Positions 12,910 to 23,559 of a stretch of 64,000 bases of DNA are shown one piece after another. Within the stretch, counting starts at the first letter, position 1. Every line of letters starts with the position of its first letter. The notes under the pieces are model-generated. The model did not search any database. It was not told where the DNA came from and saw only the letters and a list, made by a program, of their open reading frames with translations. The translations under genes and the position numbers were made by a program. Origin of the DNA: Siderastrea siderea (lineage: Eukaryota; Cnidaria; Anthozoa; Scleractinia; Rhizangiidae); NCBI GenBank assembly GCA_964030785.1, contig OZ034971.1, positions 35,506,804-35,570,803 on the forward strand. The letters run 5' to 3'.

Positions 12910-12929
12910 GCATCATCATCATCATCATT

Positions 12930-12970
<41 letters not shown>

Positions 12971-13006
12971 TATCATCATCGTCGTCGTCGTCGTCGTCGT
13001 CGTCAT
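12910..13006. repeat. (CAT)n / (CGT)n microsatellite
   Basis: About 24 ATC triplets with two TAT interruptions pass directly into about eight GTC triplets. Open frames across it are low-complexity artefacts. Confidence 0.95.
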
Positions 13007-13404
13007 CTATTAGAGCGCACTGGCGCAGTTTTCATGAAGTCGTTCCAGACTTCACCCTATTCAGACCGAGCGATTGTGCCCGCACTGACTTTGGACTTTA
13101 ATCACTTTTTTGTAAGCAAGCTCAGCCCACCAAACTTGGTAACTTTTCCTAAAATTTATATGGCAACAATTTGGCATAGTAAGTGCTCGTCCATCCAGTT
13201 TCACGTTACCACGGCAACCAAAGTTTGACAGGCTGTTTTTTTCAGAATCTTAAATTTTCACCTATTCATTGAAAAATATAACTTTTCTGAAGTAAGTTTT
13301 TCATTTTAATATCATTTGATTTCGGTTACTTTTTGCTCAATTTTGGCAATTTTCAAAGGTTTTGGAAAAATCAAGAAATCCAAGATGGTCGCCGTTGTAG
13401 AACC

Positions 13405-13433
13405 TGACGTAATTTTTACGTCATATGACGTCA
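13405..13433. promoter_or_regulatory. Cluster of CRE-like sites
   Basis: TGACGTAA (13405), TACGTCA (13417) and a full palindromic TGACGTCA (13426-13433) lie within 30 bases, next to CAAGATGGTCGCC, a YY1-like site, at 13381. These are typical CREB/ATF and YY1 sites of animal promoters, but no gene start is evident next to them, so function is uncertain. Confidence 0.35.
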
Positions 13434-13597
13434 TCGGCTCATGTTCTGCACCTCAAAGGAAATATTTTTGGCTTCAAGTTGCGTTGTCTTAGCTTCAATA
13501 TTCTCGGAGTTAAGAGGTGGAGGCCGAATCAGCCCCCAGTCCCCCCCCCCCCCACCCCCACCACCTGACCCAGGAGACCGAAAAAAGCCCTGTCTGA

Positions 13598-13734
13598 ATA
13601 GAGTGTGTTCACGGCGGCCATGTTGGAGGAGCAAAACAATAAAAGCTATTTGCATACAAAATGAAACTTTTTCCCAATGGAAATAAATTTTATTGTTTTC
13701 CTCCTCCAGCACGGCCGCTGCGAACACACTCTAT
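13598..13734. mobile_element. Miniature inverted-repeat element (~137 bp)
   Basis: Inverted arms of about 46 bp run from ATAGAGTGTGTTC to a mirrored GAACACACTCTAT. They contain GCGGCCATGTTGGAGGAG against CTCCTCCAGCACGGCCGC and a shared AACAATAAAA. The target duplication is ambiguous. Confidence 0.65.
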
Positions 13735-13919
13735 AGGGTGAACGTTTTCTAGTGATCCCCCGAAGCTGCAACAGCAGAAATCCTGTGTCCCGCTGGAGTT
13801 TTTCAGTAAAGTGTTTGTAGTAATCTGCCCTTCGTTTCATGACATGGTTTCACGATTCGACCCAGGTGACCCAGAATTGATGCAATGACATCGATTTCAA
13901 GCATGAAAATTGATACTAC

Positions 13920-16320
13920 CCACAAAATGATCAAGGAAAACTATATGAGATATATGATTTAATGTTCTTAGGCAATTCTCTTTCTGTCAAATACAGATGC
14001 CAAGGGTTACCCGGACTTCGTTTCTTGGGATTTCTCAGTATAACACAAAAAGCAGGGTTATTTACTGGTGTCCTGTGTGCGGTGACGCAATAAGAAAGCT
14101 GGGAATTCAAAAACCGGGATTAAGAATTTAACCTGTGGCTTATCAAAGACGGGCCCAAAAATAAACCTCTAAAGTATACTCATGCAATTTGCTTTCCTGT
14201 TTTTAGTCAAAGATGCATATATTTATTTATCATTTATTTATTCTATATCTTTAATTTTATTTTATTTATTATCTTTATCTGACGATCAGAATTTTTTCAA
14301 ATTGTGTTTTTCCCCTTTCCGAGATGTTCCGGGGTGTTCCGGAATGTTCCATGTTCCTGGTTTTGTTGACGCCAGAGGAAAATGCTATATTCTGTCCCGA
14401 ACAATTAATTCGTTCCTTTGACCACTCCAATGTCAAGTCCATCGAGTCTTCTAGAGCAAATTAAGCACCTCTTCTATGGAAAAGAGATTTTAGTAACATC
14501 ACAGCCTACAAAAATCGAAAGAACGAAAGCAAACGAAAATGCTCAGCGTAACGGAAAATTGAACACGGAAGATGGGTGATTAGTGCATATTAAGCGAGCC
14601 GAGGGTTAACTTAAAATTTATAATTATGTGGCTGACCAGCATGCGAAGTCTGGTCTAACTTTGAAAAGGATTATTTAAAAAATGACATCAGGGAAGGGGA
14701 TTCTCAACAGACACCTTAGCGATAAAGAAAAAATCCAAATGAAGAAGCGATACAGTGGTCTTGTGTAATAGTTCAGTAGCCTGAAGTACTTGGCTACTAC
14801 GAAAATGGTCATACTTAAAGGTTTCATGAATTAATGCATAAGTAAGTAAGAGCACATCTTGGCACAACATAATCAACAGTACTGGTACTTCTACGATATG
14901 CACAAAAGTTACTGTACAACAACCTTGTACGGTAAATTAAACGGCAGCACAGGAAAGTATTTCTCAACAGTTTTTTTAAATGAACGATCAAATTATCCAG
15001 AGCCTCGAAATATAGAACAACCTTGTAAAAGAACCACAGGAAAGTATTGCTCGGATTCCTCGATGCATTTAATCTTACAAATGGTCACACTTAACGACAA
15101 TGGACCATGGGCTTTTGAAGTGAAAGAACTAAATAACAAAGATCTCGATAGCCCTGTCACGCAAATTGGGCGAAACACTTGTCTGTTTAAGATAGCTACT
15201 CTGGAAACGACCAAGTTCGACACAATAGCACTCGTCTCAAATGTAATTCTAAGCAGGTCCCATTAACAAAACTAACTAGACTATATCGCAGAAACAAATG
15301 AAACGTTTCAAGCGTCAAGTCGAGTGCCGTCCAATTTTCAGGCAGCTAACCGGCGCCATTTAGCATCAAAACTGCATGGCGAGACCATAATTGCGTAAGA
15401 AAGAGATCTTAATTGTAGGAGTTTCCCACCCCCTTGTTGGTGCAACCCATGCGGTTGGCCAAAGTGCAGGACAAAAATGGTAGACAAGGTAAATTTCTTG
15501 AGTCTTATATCTGCCTGACAATAGATAAGGTTCAGTATTGTGTGCTCTTTCGTCGTAGCCATGGTTTCGTTCCCATGCAGAAAGCAAAGCTACTCTCACT
15601 AAACATTTGTCGACGCTCATTTTATGCCAAAGCCGAAATCTGAAAACCCGAGGGTTACATTTTATCATAAACTATGCAATGTCTCGATTGTAGAAAAGAA
15701 AACGACTAATTTACATATATTTATAGATAGATAAGAGAAAATTACTCTATTTTCATTGCCTCGATAACATTTAAATTGGTGCGGAGTGTTGGCTATGTAT
15801 AGCTTACAATTTAGGCATTTTTAGTATTCGGGCGGCGAGCTCTGGGAAATTCATGTGTGTGTTTAGACCCCCTCTTGGACTGGCTAAACGTATAAATTTT
15901 GAGTATTCACATTTAAGCCTGACTCCCACTGCTTTGGCCGCTTTTTCATTCTTTGCTCAACCGCTCAGCTCTGTTTTCTAATCTAAGATGGCGGCTTTAA
16001 AGCACGAAGAATATTTTACAGCCTTTGCTCACCCCCGAAAATACCTCTGCACTGCAGGCTAGACCCGGTGCAGAGCCACATGTACAGTGCGTGCTTGAAT
16101 TTGAAATCATTACAACCTCTTAATGTTGCCTGCGTGGCAATGAATCAAAGTAGATCTGGAATGTGCTGTATAGAAGCATTTTTTGTATTAATTTTTTTGC
16201 TTTTTGTCCGCTGGTAACTATACTCTTCTGGGCACTGTGCTAAGAAAAGAAGGAATTCAGAACTTAATTGTTTGAAAGACTCGTCTGAGGGTAAGTGTTT
16301 TGTAAACTTCTGTTCGTTTT
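13920..16320. repeat. Segmental duplication, copy 1
   Basis: This segment matches 57330-57630 plus 59726-62260 in the same order and orientation. Clear anchors are CCAAGGGTTACCCGGACTTC (14002 and 57423), TGACGATCAGAATTTTTTCA (14280 and 59795) and TTGGTGCAACC with GGTTGGCCAAAGTGCA (15440 and 61420). Copy 1 lacks ~2.1 kb (57631-59725) and ~410 bp (about 60000-60405) present in copy 2. No gene is evident: an open frame at 14859-15266 has a partner in another copy, but substitutions fall on all codon positions. The gypsy element inserted just beyond the right edge. Confidence 0.75.
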
Positions 16321-16361
16321 ATCTTTCACGTGGGAAACAAGATTTATGCCGTGCTCTATTG

Positions 16362-16366
16362 GGATC
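16362..16366. other. Target-site duplication of the gypsy element (left)
   Basis: GGATC here is repeated at 21142-21146, directly after the 3' LTR. A 5 bp duplication is usual for Ty3/gypsy integrase. Confidence 0.9.
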
Positions 16367-16527
16367 TGTGACAATATTGTTATTGCGTGACACTGTCACA
16401 GCCTCGTGGCGTGCCTACGTCAGAGCCTCGTTCCGAATAAAGGACTTGTTGGTAAACCGCCATCTTGAATCAGGGTTTGTCTTTCTCTCTCATTCCCGAA
16501 CAAGAACTTAGTGTATAACTTGTTACA
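16367..16527 (+). repeat. Gypsy 5' LTR
   Basis: The 161 bp LTR begins TGTGACAATATTG and ends CTTGTTACA, giving TG...CA termini. It is very short for a gypsy LTR. Confidence 0.95.
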
Positions 16528-16545
16528 TGGTGGCAGCGTAACGGA
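16528..16545 (+). other. Gypsy primer-binding site
   Basis: TGGTGGCAGCG begins at the first base after the LTR. TGG pairs with the universal tRNA 3' CCA end, and the sequence resembles the complement of an initiator-Met tRNA end (TGGTAGCAG), but the donor tRNA is not certain. Confidence 0.7.
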
Positions 16546-16682
16546 GTAAACGTCAAACAGTGACTACTGCTGTTTTCGTTCTTCTTTCGGACTCTCAAGA
16601 ACAGTGCTTTACGTCGAACAGTGTACTGCTGTGCTCGACCGCGTGTTTACTTTGAATTGAGTGCTCAATCAAGTTGTGCAAT

Positions 16683-19600
16683 ATGCCTGACCCTGAAGCT
16701 CCTCAAATTCAAGCTCCTCAGGCTCCTCAAACTCCTGCTTTCCGACGACCTCAAGTCTCTACTCCAAAACCTCTCGAGGTCGACGGCGATCGCGCTGACA
16801 ATTGGAAAATTTGGAAACAAAGATGGGAAAACTACTGCACAATCACCGGCCTCCTCGATCAACCTGAGGATTATAAGTGTGCTATGCTCCTCCACAGCAT
16901 CGGAGTCGATGCGATGCGAATCTACAACGGACTAAAGTTCGGTGAGGGCGAAGACCGCAACAAAATGGCCGATGTAGTTAAGAAGTTTGACCATCACTTC
17001 CTCGGACAGACTCAAGAGTTCTTCGAGCGTTTCCAATTCAACCGTCGGAACCAGGAAACCGGTGAGTCAATTGATGAATATTTGTCCGTTCTTAGAAACA
17101 TGGCAAAAACCTGTGGGTTTTGTGACTGTATGCGCGAACTGTTGATAATGGATCGTTTGCTCCTTGGCATCTTGGATGACAAAACGCGGGAAGAACTGCT
17201 CTCCACGCATGATTTAACCCTCATGAAAGCTATCGAAATCTCCCGCGCTAGAGAAGCCGCAACCCTTCACATGAAAGCTTTAAAAAGTGAAGAAATCAAC
17301 AAAGTCAAGGAAACATCAAAACATAAGAAGCATAAGAAGCACAGGGACCCCACTAAAAGCAAACCTCGCCAAACTGAGGATCCACCCACAGTCTCGAAGA
17401 AGTGCCTTTTCTGTACTCAAGTACATGTTATGAAAAAGGAACTATGCCCTGCCTGGGGAAAGTCGTGCGCATCCTGTGGTGGAAAGAACCACTTTTCTGC
17501 TTCAAGAAAGTGTAAAGGTCGAAGCGTTCATGGTGTAAAGGATGACTATACCTCCGACTCATCGGACAGTAGCACTGGGACTATCAGTGCTATAACAGCT
17601 GAGCTAGGTCACAATGTTAATTCTGTTCAGCACCAACTGATCTACTGCGAAATGGAGATCAACCATCAACCTGTGAAACTTCAGGTCGACTGCGGTGCAA
17701 CTGTTTGCATTCTGCCAAAACGCTACCTTGGAGACCTCCAGATTCGCCCTGAGATTGTCAACCTTCAGATGTGGAACAAATCGTCTGTTAAAGCCCTCGG
17801 TAAATGCAAAGTACGTGTCAGAAACCCGGCTACAATGGAAAAGTTCAAGGTCGACTTTGTCATAGTTGACAAGGACCTAACCCCACTACTCAGTGGTAGT
17901 GCAGCGCAGGCAATGGGCCTCATCACTGTGAACTTTGATAACTTCAAAGTGGTCAATACAGTTTCCTCAGCTGATCACCTCTTCGTTCAGCAGTTTCCTG
18001 ATGCCTTCAAGGACACACCAGGCACTCTCCCTGGCAAGAAGGTCCACTTGACCACAGAGGATGGAGCCGTCCCAGTCGTGCGTTGTGCTCGTACACTCCC
18101 GGAAGCTAGGAAGGGCGTGGTTAAGGCTGAACTTCAGCGACTAAGAGCTGAGTCCATAATTGTGCCAGTTGACGAGCCCACTGACTGGGTTAGTCAGATG
18201 TCCGTAGCTGAGAAGAAGTCTGGCATTCGCATTTGCATAGACCCCAGACCACTAAATGAGGTGCTAAAGCGCGAGCACTATAAGCTCCCAGTCTTAGAAG
18301 ATGTCCTGCCTGGACTCACCTCAGCCTGCAAGTTTTCAGTATGTGACCTGAAGTCAGGGTACCTCCACTGTGAACTAGACTACGAGTCAAGCCTATTGAC
18401 CACCTTCGCAACTCCATTTGGGCGTTACCGCTGGTTACGCCTCCCATTTGGCCTGAAAGTAAGCAGCGAAATCTTCCAGAAGCGACTGCATCAAGCTCTG
18501 GAAGGCCTAGAAGGTGTCCGCTGCATAGCCGATGATGTAATTATCTGGGGTCGCACAGATGAAGAACATGATGAACGAGTACGCCTCTTCCTCCAACGCT
18601 GTTGTGAAACTGGAATCTCCCTGAACAAAGAGAAGTGCCGTTTTGGTTTGCACGAAATTCCATTCATGGGCCATGTAGTCAGCAACAGCGGCCTCAAGCC
18701 TGATCCATCAAAGGTGGAAGCTATCACGAAGATGGAACCTCCTACCGAAAAAGCAGGTGTGGAAAGGCTGAGAGGAACTGTCAACTATTTGTCTAAGTTC
18801 GTACCCAGGCTCGCTGAAGTAATGCGACCTATCAACGACCTAGCTCGTCTCGACACAGAATGGATCTGGGACTCTGCTCAGGACAAAGCCTTTGAGGAAA
18901 TCAAGCATCTGCTAACACAAGCACCTGTGCTGGCTTACTTTGACCCAACAAAGGAACTGTCTATTCAATGTGATGCTAGTGGACAAGGTTTGGGAGCCGC
19001 TCTCCTACAAGAGGGACGACCACTAGCCTATGCGAGCAGAGCCCTAAGCGACACTGAAACTAGATATGCAACCATCGAGAAGGAGATGCTGGCCATAGTG
19101 TATTCCCTAGAGAAATGGCACCAGTACACCTTTGGCCGACCTGTCGTGGTGTATTCGGATCACAAGCCCTTAGAGGCTATCACGAAGAAACCGCTTGACA
19201 GAGCTCCTAAGCGTCTCCAAGGCATGCTAGTACGAGCCCTAGCCTATGACATCAAAGTGCAGTACCTCAATGGCAAAGAAATGTTCCTAGCTGATACTCT
19301 TAGCAGAGCATTCCTTCCCAAAGCCAGTGATGATGGGCAAGAAGAGTTTGAAACCATCAACGCCCTCACATACTTAGTCATGCCTGATGAGAGAATCCGT
19401 GAGATTCGCCGGCACACTAGCGGCGATCCGGCCTTACAGCAGCTCAAGCGAACCATCCAAGAAGGCTGGCCAGACAACAAATCATCACTACCGCCACTCA
19501 TTGTGCCTTACTTCAGCATTCGCGATGAATTGGCAGTCACTGGTGGTTTAGTCTTCCGTGGAGAAAGACTAGTGATTCCCAAGAGCATGAGGTCAGAGAT

Positions 19601-20759
19601 TAAGAATGACATCCACAGTGGTCACCAAGGCGTCGAGTCATGCCTGCGACACGCACGTGAACATGTATTCTGGCCCGGCATGAACAAGGAGCTGAAGGAG
19701 TGGATCCAAGCTTGTGAAACGTGCAGGGAATTCGAGCAGACCCATTGTAAGGAGACACTCATGAGTCATGAAATTCCCGAGAGAGCATGGGAGAAGATTG
19801 CAGCTGATCTGTTCACCTACAAGAACAAAGAATATCTCATCACTGTCTGCTACAAGTCCAATTTCTGGGAGCTAGATCGCCTGTACGACACCAAGTCTTC
19901 AACTATCATTAAGAAGCTGAAAGCTCACCTCGCCAGATATGGCATTCCCAAGCAGTTGGTTAGCGATAACGGCCCACAATTTGATTCCAATGAATTCAAA
20001 AAGTTCACCAAGAGCTGGGGCATCGAGCACACAACAACTTCACCCCACCACAGCAAAGCCAATGGCAAAATCGAGTCGGCCGTGAAAACTGCCAAGCGAA
20101 TGTTACGCAAGACAACCAAAACAGGTGAAGACCAGTACTTGGCCCTGCTGAACATCAGGAACGTGCCTACACAAGGCGTAGACAGCAGCCCAGCCCAAAG
20201 GCTTATGGGGAGAAGAACCAGAACCCTGTTACCAACCACACAGTTCCTACTTGAGCCCAGAAATCCAGCAAATCCTCATGAATCTGAGCAACTACGCCTA
20301 AACCAGATGAGACAGGCGAAGTATTACAACCGCTCCGCTCATGACCTGCCTGTGCTGAAGGCAGGTGACACTGTACGCATGAAACCATTTGTGCTTGGTC
20401 AGAAATCATGGGACAAAGCTGAAGTGACCAGGAGACTTGACGGGAGATCCTATGAAATTCAATCTTCCGGTACCACCTACAGGCGCAACAGACAGCACCT
20501 GGTTAAGACTGCTGAACCATCTGTCCAGCATGACACCACTGAACGAGCTAAAGCGGATGCAAAGGTTGGACGTGACCATTCAACCCACCAGCAACCTCAA
20601 ACTCCTGCTGTGCAGACCACTCCAGAGAAGGACCATGTGCAATCCAGCCCAAGGAAACACCATGCAGGAGAGAAAAGTGCCACACCCCCTCCTACGCGCA
20701 CCCGTTCTGGACGCATCACAAGAGAACCAGCGAAGCTAAGCGACTATGTCAGGAATTGA
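16683..20759 (+). CDS. Gypsy Gag-Pol polyprotein (protease, RT, RNase H, integrase)
   Basis: The 1358-residue single frame starts at the first ATG (MPDPEAP) after the primer site. Counting from that Met: a capsid-like Gag region (~30-200); a basic KHKKHKKH stretch; two cysteine-histidine knuckles, C241/C244/H248/C255 and C262/C265/H270/C277, the second with wide His-Cys spacing; an aspartic protease whose active site reads D336-C-G rather than D-[ST]-G; reverse transcriptase with the catalytic aspartate D555 and the pair in IADD (615-618); RNase H (D764, the TIEKEML motif, D826); an integrase zinc finger (H978, H981, C1011, C1014); and the integrase triad D1042, D1095, E1131. The tail is basic and proline-rich. 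It copies and reinserts the element's own RNA. No frameshift separates Gag from Pol. Confidence 0.97.
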   Translation: MPDPEAPQIQAPQAPQTPAFRRPQVSTPKPLEVDGDRADNWKIWKQRWENYCTITGLLDQPEDYKCAMLLHSIGVDAMRIYNGLKFGEGEDRNKMADVVKKFDHHFLGQTQEFFERFQFNRRNQETGESIDEYLSVLRNMAKTCGFCDCMRELLIMDRLLLGILDDKTREELLSTHDLTLMKAIEISRAREAATLHMKALKSEEINKVKETSKHKKHKKHRDPTKSKPRQTEDPPTVSKKCLFCTQVHVMKKELCPAWGKSCASCGGKNHFSASRKCKGRSVHGVKDDYTSDSSDSSTGTISAITAELGHNVNSVQHQLIYCEMEINHQPVKLQVDCGATVCILPKRYLGDLQIRPEIVNLQMWNKSSVKALGKCKVRVRNPATMEKFKVDFVIVDKDLTPLLSGSAAQAMGLITVNFDNFKVVNTVSSADHLFVQQFPDAFKDTPGTLPGKKVHLTTEDGAVPVVRCARTLPEARKGVVKAELQRLRAESIIVPVDEPTDWVSQMSVAEKKSGIRICIDPRPLNEVLKREHYKLPVLEDVLPGLTSACKFSVCDLKSGYLHCELDYESSLLTTFATPFGRYRWLRLPFGLKVSSEIFQKRLHQALEGLEGVRCIADDVIIWGRTDEEHDERVRLFLQRCCETGISLNKEKCRFGLHEIPFMGHVVSNSGLKPDPSKVEAITKMEPPTEKAGVERLRGTVNYLSKFVPRLAEVMRPINDLARLDTEWIWDSAQDKAFEEIKHLLTQAPVLAYFDPTKELSIQCDASGQGLGAALLQEGRPLAYASRALSDTETRYATIEKEMLAIVYSLEKWHQYTFGRPVVVYSDHKPLEAITKKPLDRAPKRLQGMLVRALAYDIKVQYLNGKEMFLADTLSRAFLPKASDDGQEEFETINALTYLVMPDERIREIRRHTSGDPALQQLKRTIQEGWPDNKSSLPPLIVPYFSIRDELAVTGGLVFRGERLVIPKSMRSEIKNDIHSGHQGVESCLRHAREHVFWPGMNKELKEWIQACETCREFEQTHCKETLMSHEIPERAWEKIAADLFTYKNKEYLITVCYKSNFWELDRLYDTKSSTIIKKLKAHLARYGIPKQLVSDNGPQFDSNEFKKFTKSWGIEHTTTSPHHSKANGKIESAVKTAKRMLRKTTKTGEDQYLALLNIRNVPTQGVDSSPAQRLMGRRTRTLLPTTQFLLEPRNPANPHESEQLRLNQMRQAKYYNRSAHDLPVLKAGDTVRMKPFVLGQKSWDKAEVTRRLDGRSYEIQSSGTTYRRNRQHLVKTAEPSVQHDTTERAKADAKVGRDHSTHQQPQTPAVQTTPEKDHVQSSPRKHHAGEKSATPPPTRTRSGRITREPAKLSDYVRN

Positions 20760-20967
20760 ACTGTTCTCTTGCGATAACATTGAGACTCATGCAGCACATG
20801 TGATATTATTATTATTAATTTTTTTTTTGAACTTTGCTGCCAGTTGATGTTGAACAATGTTATAGACTTGTTATTTGTTTTACTTTTTTTTTCTATTCTT
20901 TATTACTCGGCATTTATGGCTTATTAGGAAATGTTGTTACTTTAAAAAAAAACAAAAAAAAACAAAC

Positions 20968-20980
20968 AAAATGGGGAGGA
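20968..20980 (+). other. Gypsy polypurine tract
   Basis: AAAATGGGGAGGA lies directly before the 3' LTR, where plus-strand DNA synthesis would be primed. Confidence 0.85.
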
Positions 20981-21141
20981 TGTGACAATATTGTTATTGC
21001 GTGACACTGTCACAGCCTCGTGGCGTGCCTACGTCAGAGCCTCGTTCCGAATAAAGGACTTGTTGTTAAACCGCCATCTTGAATCAGGGTTTGTCTTTCT
21101 CTCTCATTCCCGAACAAGAACTTAGTGTATAACTTGTTACA
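20981..21141 (+). repeat. Gypsy 3' LTR
   Basis: The 161 bp copy of the 5' LTR differs at one position. GGATC follows it at 21142-21146. Confidence 0.95.
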
Positions 21142-21146
21142 GGATC

Positions 21147-22475
21147 AACCGTTTTTGGTTAGAAACAAGAAAACTATTGCCCAAGAATAATTTTATCTCA
21201 AAAATCCGTGCTTCATTTTGAAAATCGAATTAGCTTTTAAGAAACGATACTTGAAGTAATTACGAGGCGCAGCGACGGGGGGGGGGGTGGGGGGCAGTTT
21301 TATTATCAACGTAGAGCGAACCAAAAATGGAAAATTAGGAGTGTGGTGCAGCCGGCGTAAGGCCACGGGTGACTTGTGGCGGTGTGACTCACTAGGAAGA
21401 AACATCGCGGGCCTCTTGTTGCTATTTTTAGAGCAATCATATTCTGTCCAAGCACTTCATAACACCAGAAAGTCCATGACAGTAACTATTGGGACAAAGT
21501 TCTAAAACAATTTCAAAGAAGGCCTTGAAAGGATTTATCACCGGCCTTGATCCTCAGGGAAATTTGAGGAAATGTCAGTTAAATTGGTTTTAAGTGATGT
21601 ACCCATGAGACCAAGCACACAATTATGCCTCGCTTTTTCTTCCCTGTTGACTTCGTGACACTGACACAAAACCACAGGAGCGCATGTTCAAGAACATTCC
21701 AGCCAGTTGTAGCTGATGATTAAAAGGGGAACAATAAAATGCACTCAAGTCAACTAGTTTTCAAGATTCGCTAGACAAAACACTTGTTAATTTGTGGTTA
21801 AATTTGATTTGGGTTGTTGAGCTTTTAATGACATGATATGACGTCATATAAATTGTTAACATATTAGCAGCTAGCCTCAGTCTCAGCTGGTTACACATAG
21901 GTTTGGCTATAGGTCAGAGTGTTGTCAATCCTTACCAAGTCAAGGCAGCCTGAGTTGTACGTTAGTAGTTGGTAAGTTGGTTTCAGTTTGGTTCTTTCAT
22001 CGCCGTTCAGTAGTTTGATGTAAGAGCGTTTAAGAGCGTTGACTTCGCCAGCCTTCCCTTTCACTTGGGCCAAATATTGTTTCTTTTGTGGTTCGTGATT
22101 TCTTTTCGTTGTTTACTCATGATTCTTAATGACACAATTTTTCTTTATGCTTGTCTCGCAATTGCAAGGGTTTTCTTGCGACAATGTCGTTTTGCTTAAC
22201 TGGACCTCGCTTTTTCTGCAATATCGGAATCGCAGAAAGTGTGTGGTATGTCAGTAAATTCACATTTTCTGCAGTATACGTAGTTTGTTTGCCATAAGAC
22301 ACAAACGAAGTGACAACTCTTCATCCTTTTGCTTTTTGAATGTGATGTAGGGCACGCATCTCTAACGAGCATGCCTGCGTAAGATGATGAGTTAAGTATG
22401 AGGGATTACCACACACACACACGCGCGTGAAATTTCGAGGCGACGCGACGCACAAAATTAGAGACTACTCGCAGT
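21147..22475. other. Spacer without a recognised gene
   Basis: I see no supported coding region. A poly-G tract lies at 21279-21288. A lone GAGACTACTCGCAGTCTA near 22463-22480 resembles one end of the TAGACTGC miniature element at 37964, so a broken copy may lie here. Confidence 0.4.
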
Positions 22476-23400
22476 CTAGTACTCAACTCGGGATATAGCC
22501 AAGTAAACAAGATTAGACCATTTGAGAAATTTTTCTACGATCCAGACCTTTTGGTGGCTGTAGATTGTCAACCCTTGCAATGAATGAACTGTCAGCACAT
22601 AACCAAGACGCCAGTCATTCGTTTTTATTGCCTGTTCCGCCGCGGCAATGGTTACCCACACAACGTCGTTGAGGACCAGCATCTTCTTCCTGAATGTGCT
22701 TGGAAGAACCACCTCGATGTTTTGTCTGCGACTGTCTTTGGAGCGATAAAGAATCGGCACAGGGCTTTTCGCAAAACACCTTTTGTGCTTTATAAACAAA
22801 AACCCCTGAACCCAGTCTCGGACCTTCACACGACTCGTAAGAATGAGATCCCCTGGCTTCCACTGCTTCACAAAACTGTCACACTCGATACAGTCTGAAA
22901 GTGCTATACGTATCTCACTGCACCGCACATCGTCAGGTTTAAGACGGATGTCTCTTTTAACTCTCTGAACTCCTTTTACTTGGCCCTGTAATTCTGCTTA
23001 ACCTTCTCGTATCAATCTACGAAACCTTGGAGAAGCCCGTGAGGCATTTCACACTCTATGGGCGCGGGCTGGCGCTGATCCCCACATCAAATTACTTGAA
23101 CACCTCGCTGAAACAGCCAAACTAAAAAACTCTCTTAAAGCCTTCAGCGGCACCGTGCAAACCTCTTCCCAAATGATGATGCGAGGAACGTACTTTTGCC
23201 CCACTCTCTCTGGCCACTCCACCGGAAAAATAAACTGTGGTAAGTCTGCACCTTGACGCCTCGGGCTCACATCTCTTTGGCAAGGTTATGCGTTGGGGTG
23301 AGAAAGAACGGGTCCTTGCCCCTTAAAAGGTCGATCGCTCTTGTTGTTTTGCCGCTCCCACCCCTGCCGTTGAAGTAACTCAGTTGATAACAGCTGAAAG
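22476..23400 (-). pseudogene. Degenerate SF1 (PIF1/RecD2-like) DNA helicase
   Basis: On the minus strand the motifs run in the correct order across broken frames. Motif I (Walker A) reads GRGGSGKTT, followed by LTPTHNLA, at about 23290-23375. Motif Ib reads TYHSLF near 23235-23260. A motif II-like IIIWEEV at 23163-23180 has E where the family has the Walker B aspartate. A 150-codon open stretch, 22476-22928, has GDLILTSRVKVRD, then motif V (LTVHSLQGLTI) and motif VI (YLAISRVEY). A stop follows the ATP-binding segment, at least one frameshift lies near 23200, and sequence between motifs II and V is missing. SF1 helicases unwind DNA using ATP; this copy cannot. It may derive from a mobile element or a virus-like insertion. 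No partner gene is nearby. Confidence 0.75.
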
Positions 23401-23559
23401 GGTCGTCGACTAGTGGCTGCACGCTTGGAGCCGAGTTCTTTTTATGGACCCCAGGTCTGGGGTTGGAGTGTAGGATGCGTGGCTCTGAGGCAAGTAAAGC
23501 TCCTCACCCTTGTCGGGACACTAGGCTGGTTCTGTAAATATAATCAACAACGCTTTGCT

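Larger units (their letters stand above)
16367..21141 (+). mobile_element. Intact Ty3/gypsy LTR retrotransposon (4775 bp)
   Basis: Two 161 bp LTRs with a single mismatch (GGTAAACC versus GTTAAACC) enclose one uninterrupted Gag-Pol frame. A TGG-initial primer site abuts the 5' LTR and a purine tract (AAAATGGGGAGGA, 20968-20980) abuts the 3' LTR. The 5 bp flanking duplication is exact. The near-identical LTRs and intact frame indicate recent insertion; the copy looks potentially mobile. There is no envelope gene. Confidence 0.97.

Noticed and set aside
12822..13013. Poly-isoleucine/valine open frame
   Set aside because: It is translation of the (ATC)n/(GTC)n microsatellite.
14859..15266. 135-codon open frame with a partner at 62763-62954 that keeps the same frame for ~43 codons
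   Set aside because: The two copies share frame without indels there, but base changes fall about equally on all codon positions, and further copies (61084, 24590) are frameshifted. This looks like neutral duplicated DNA.
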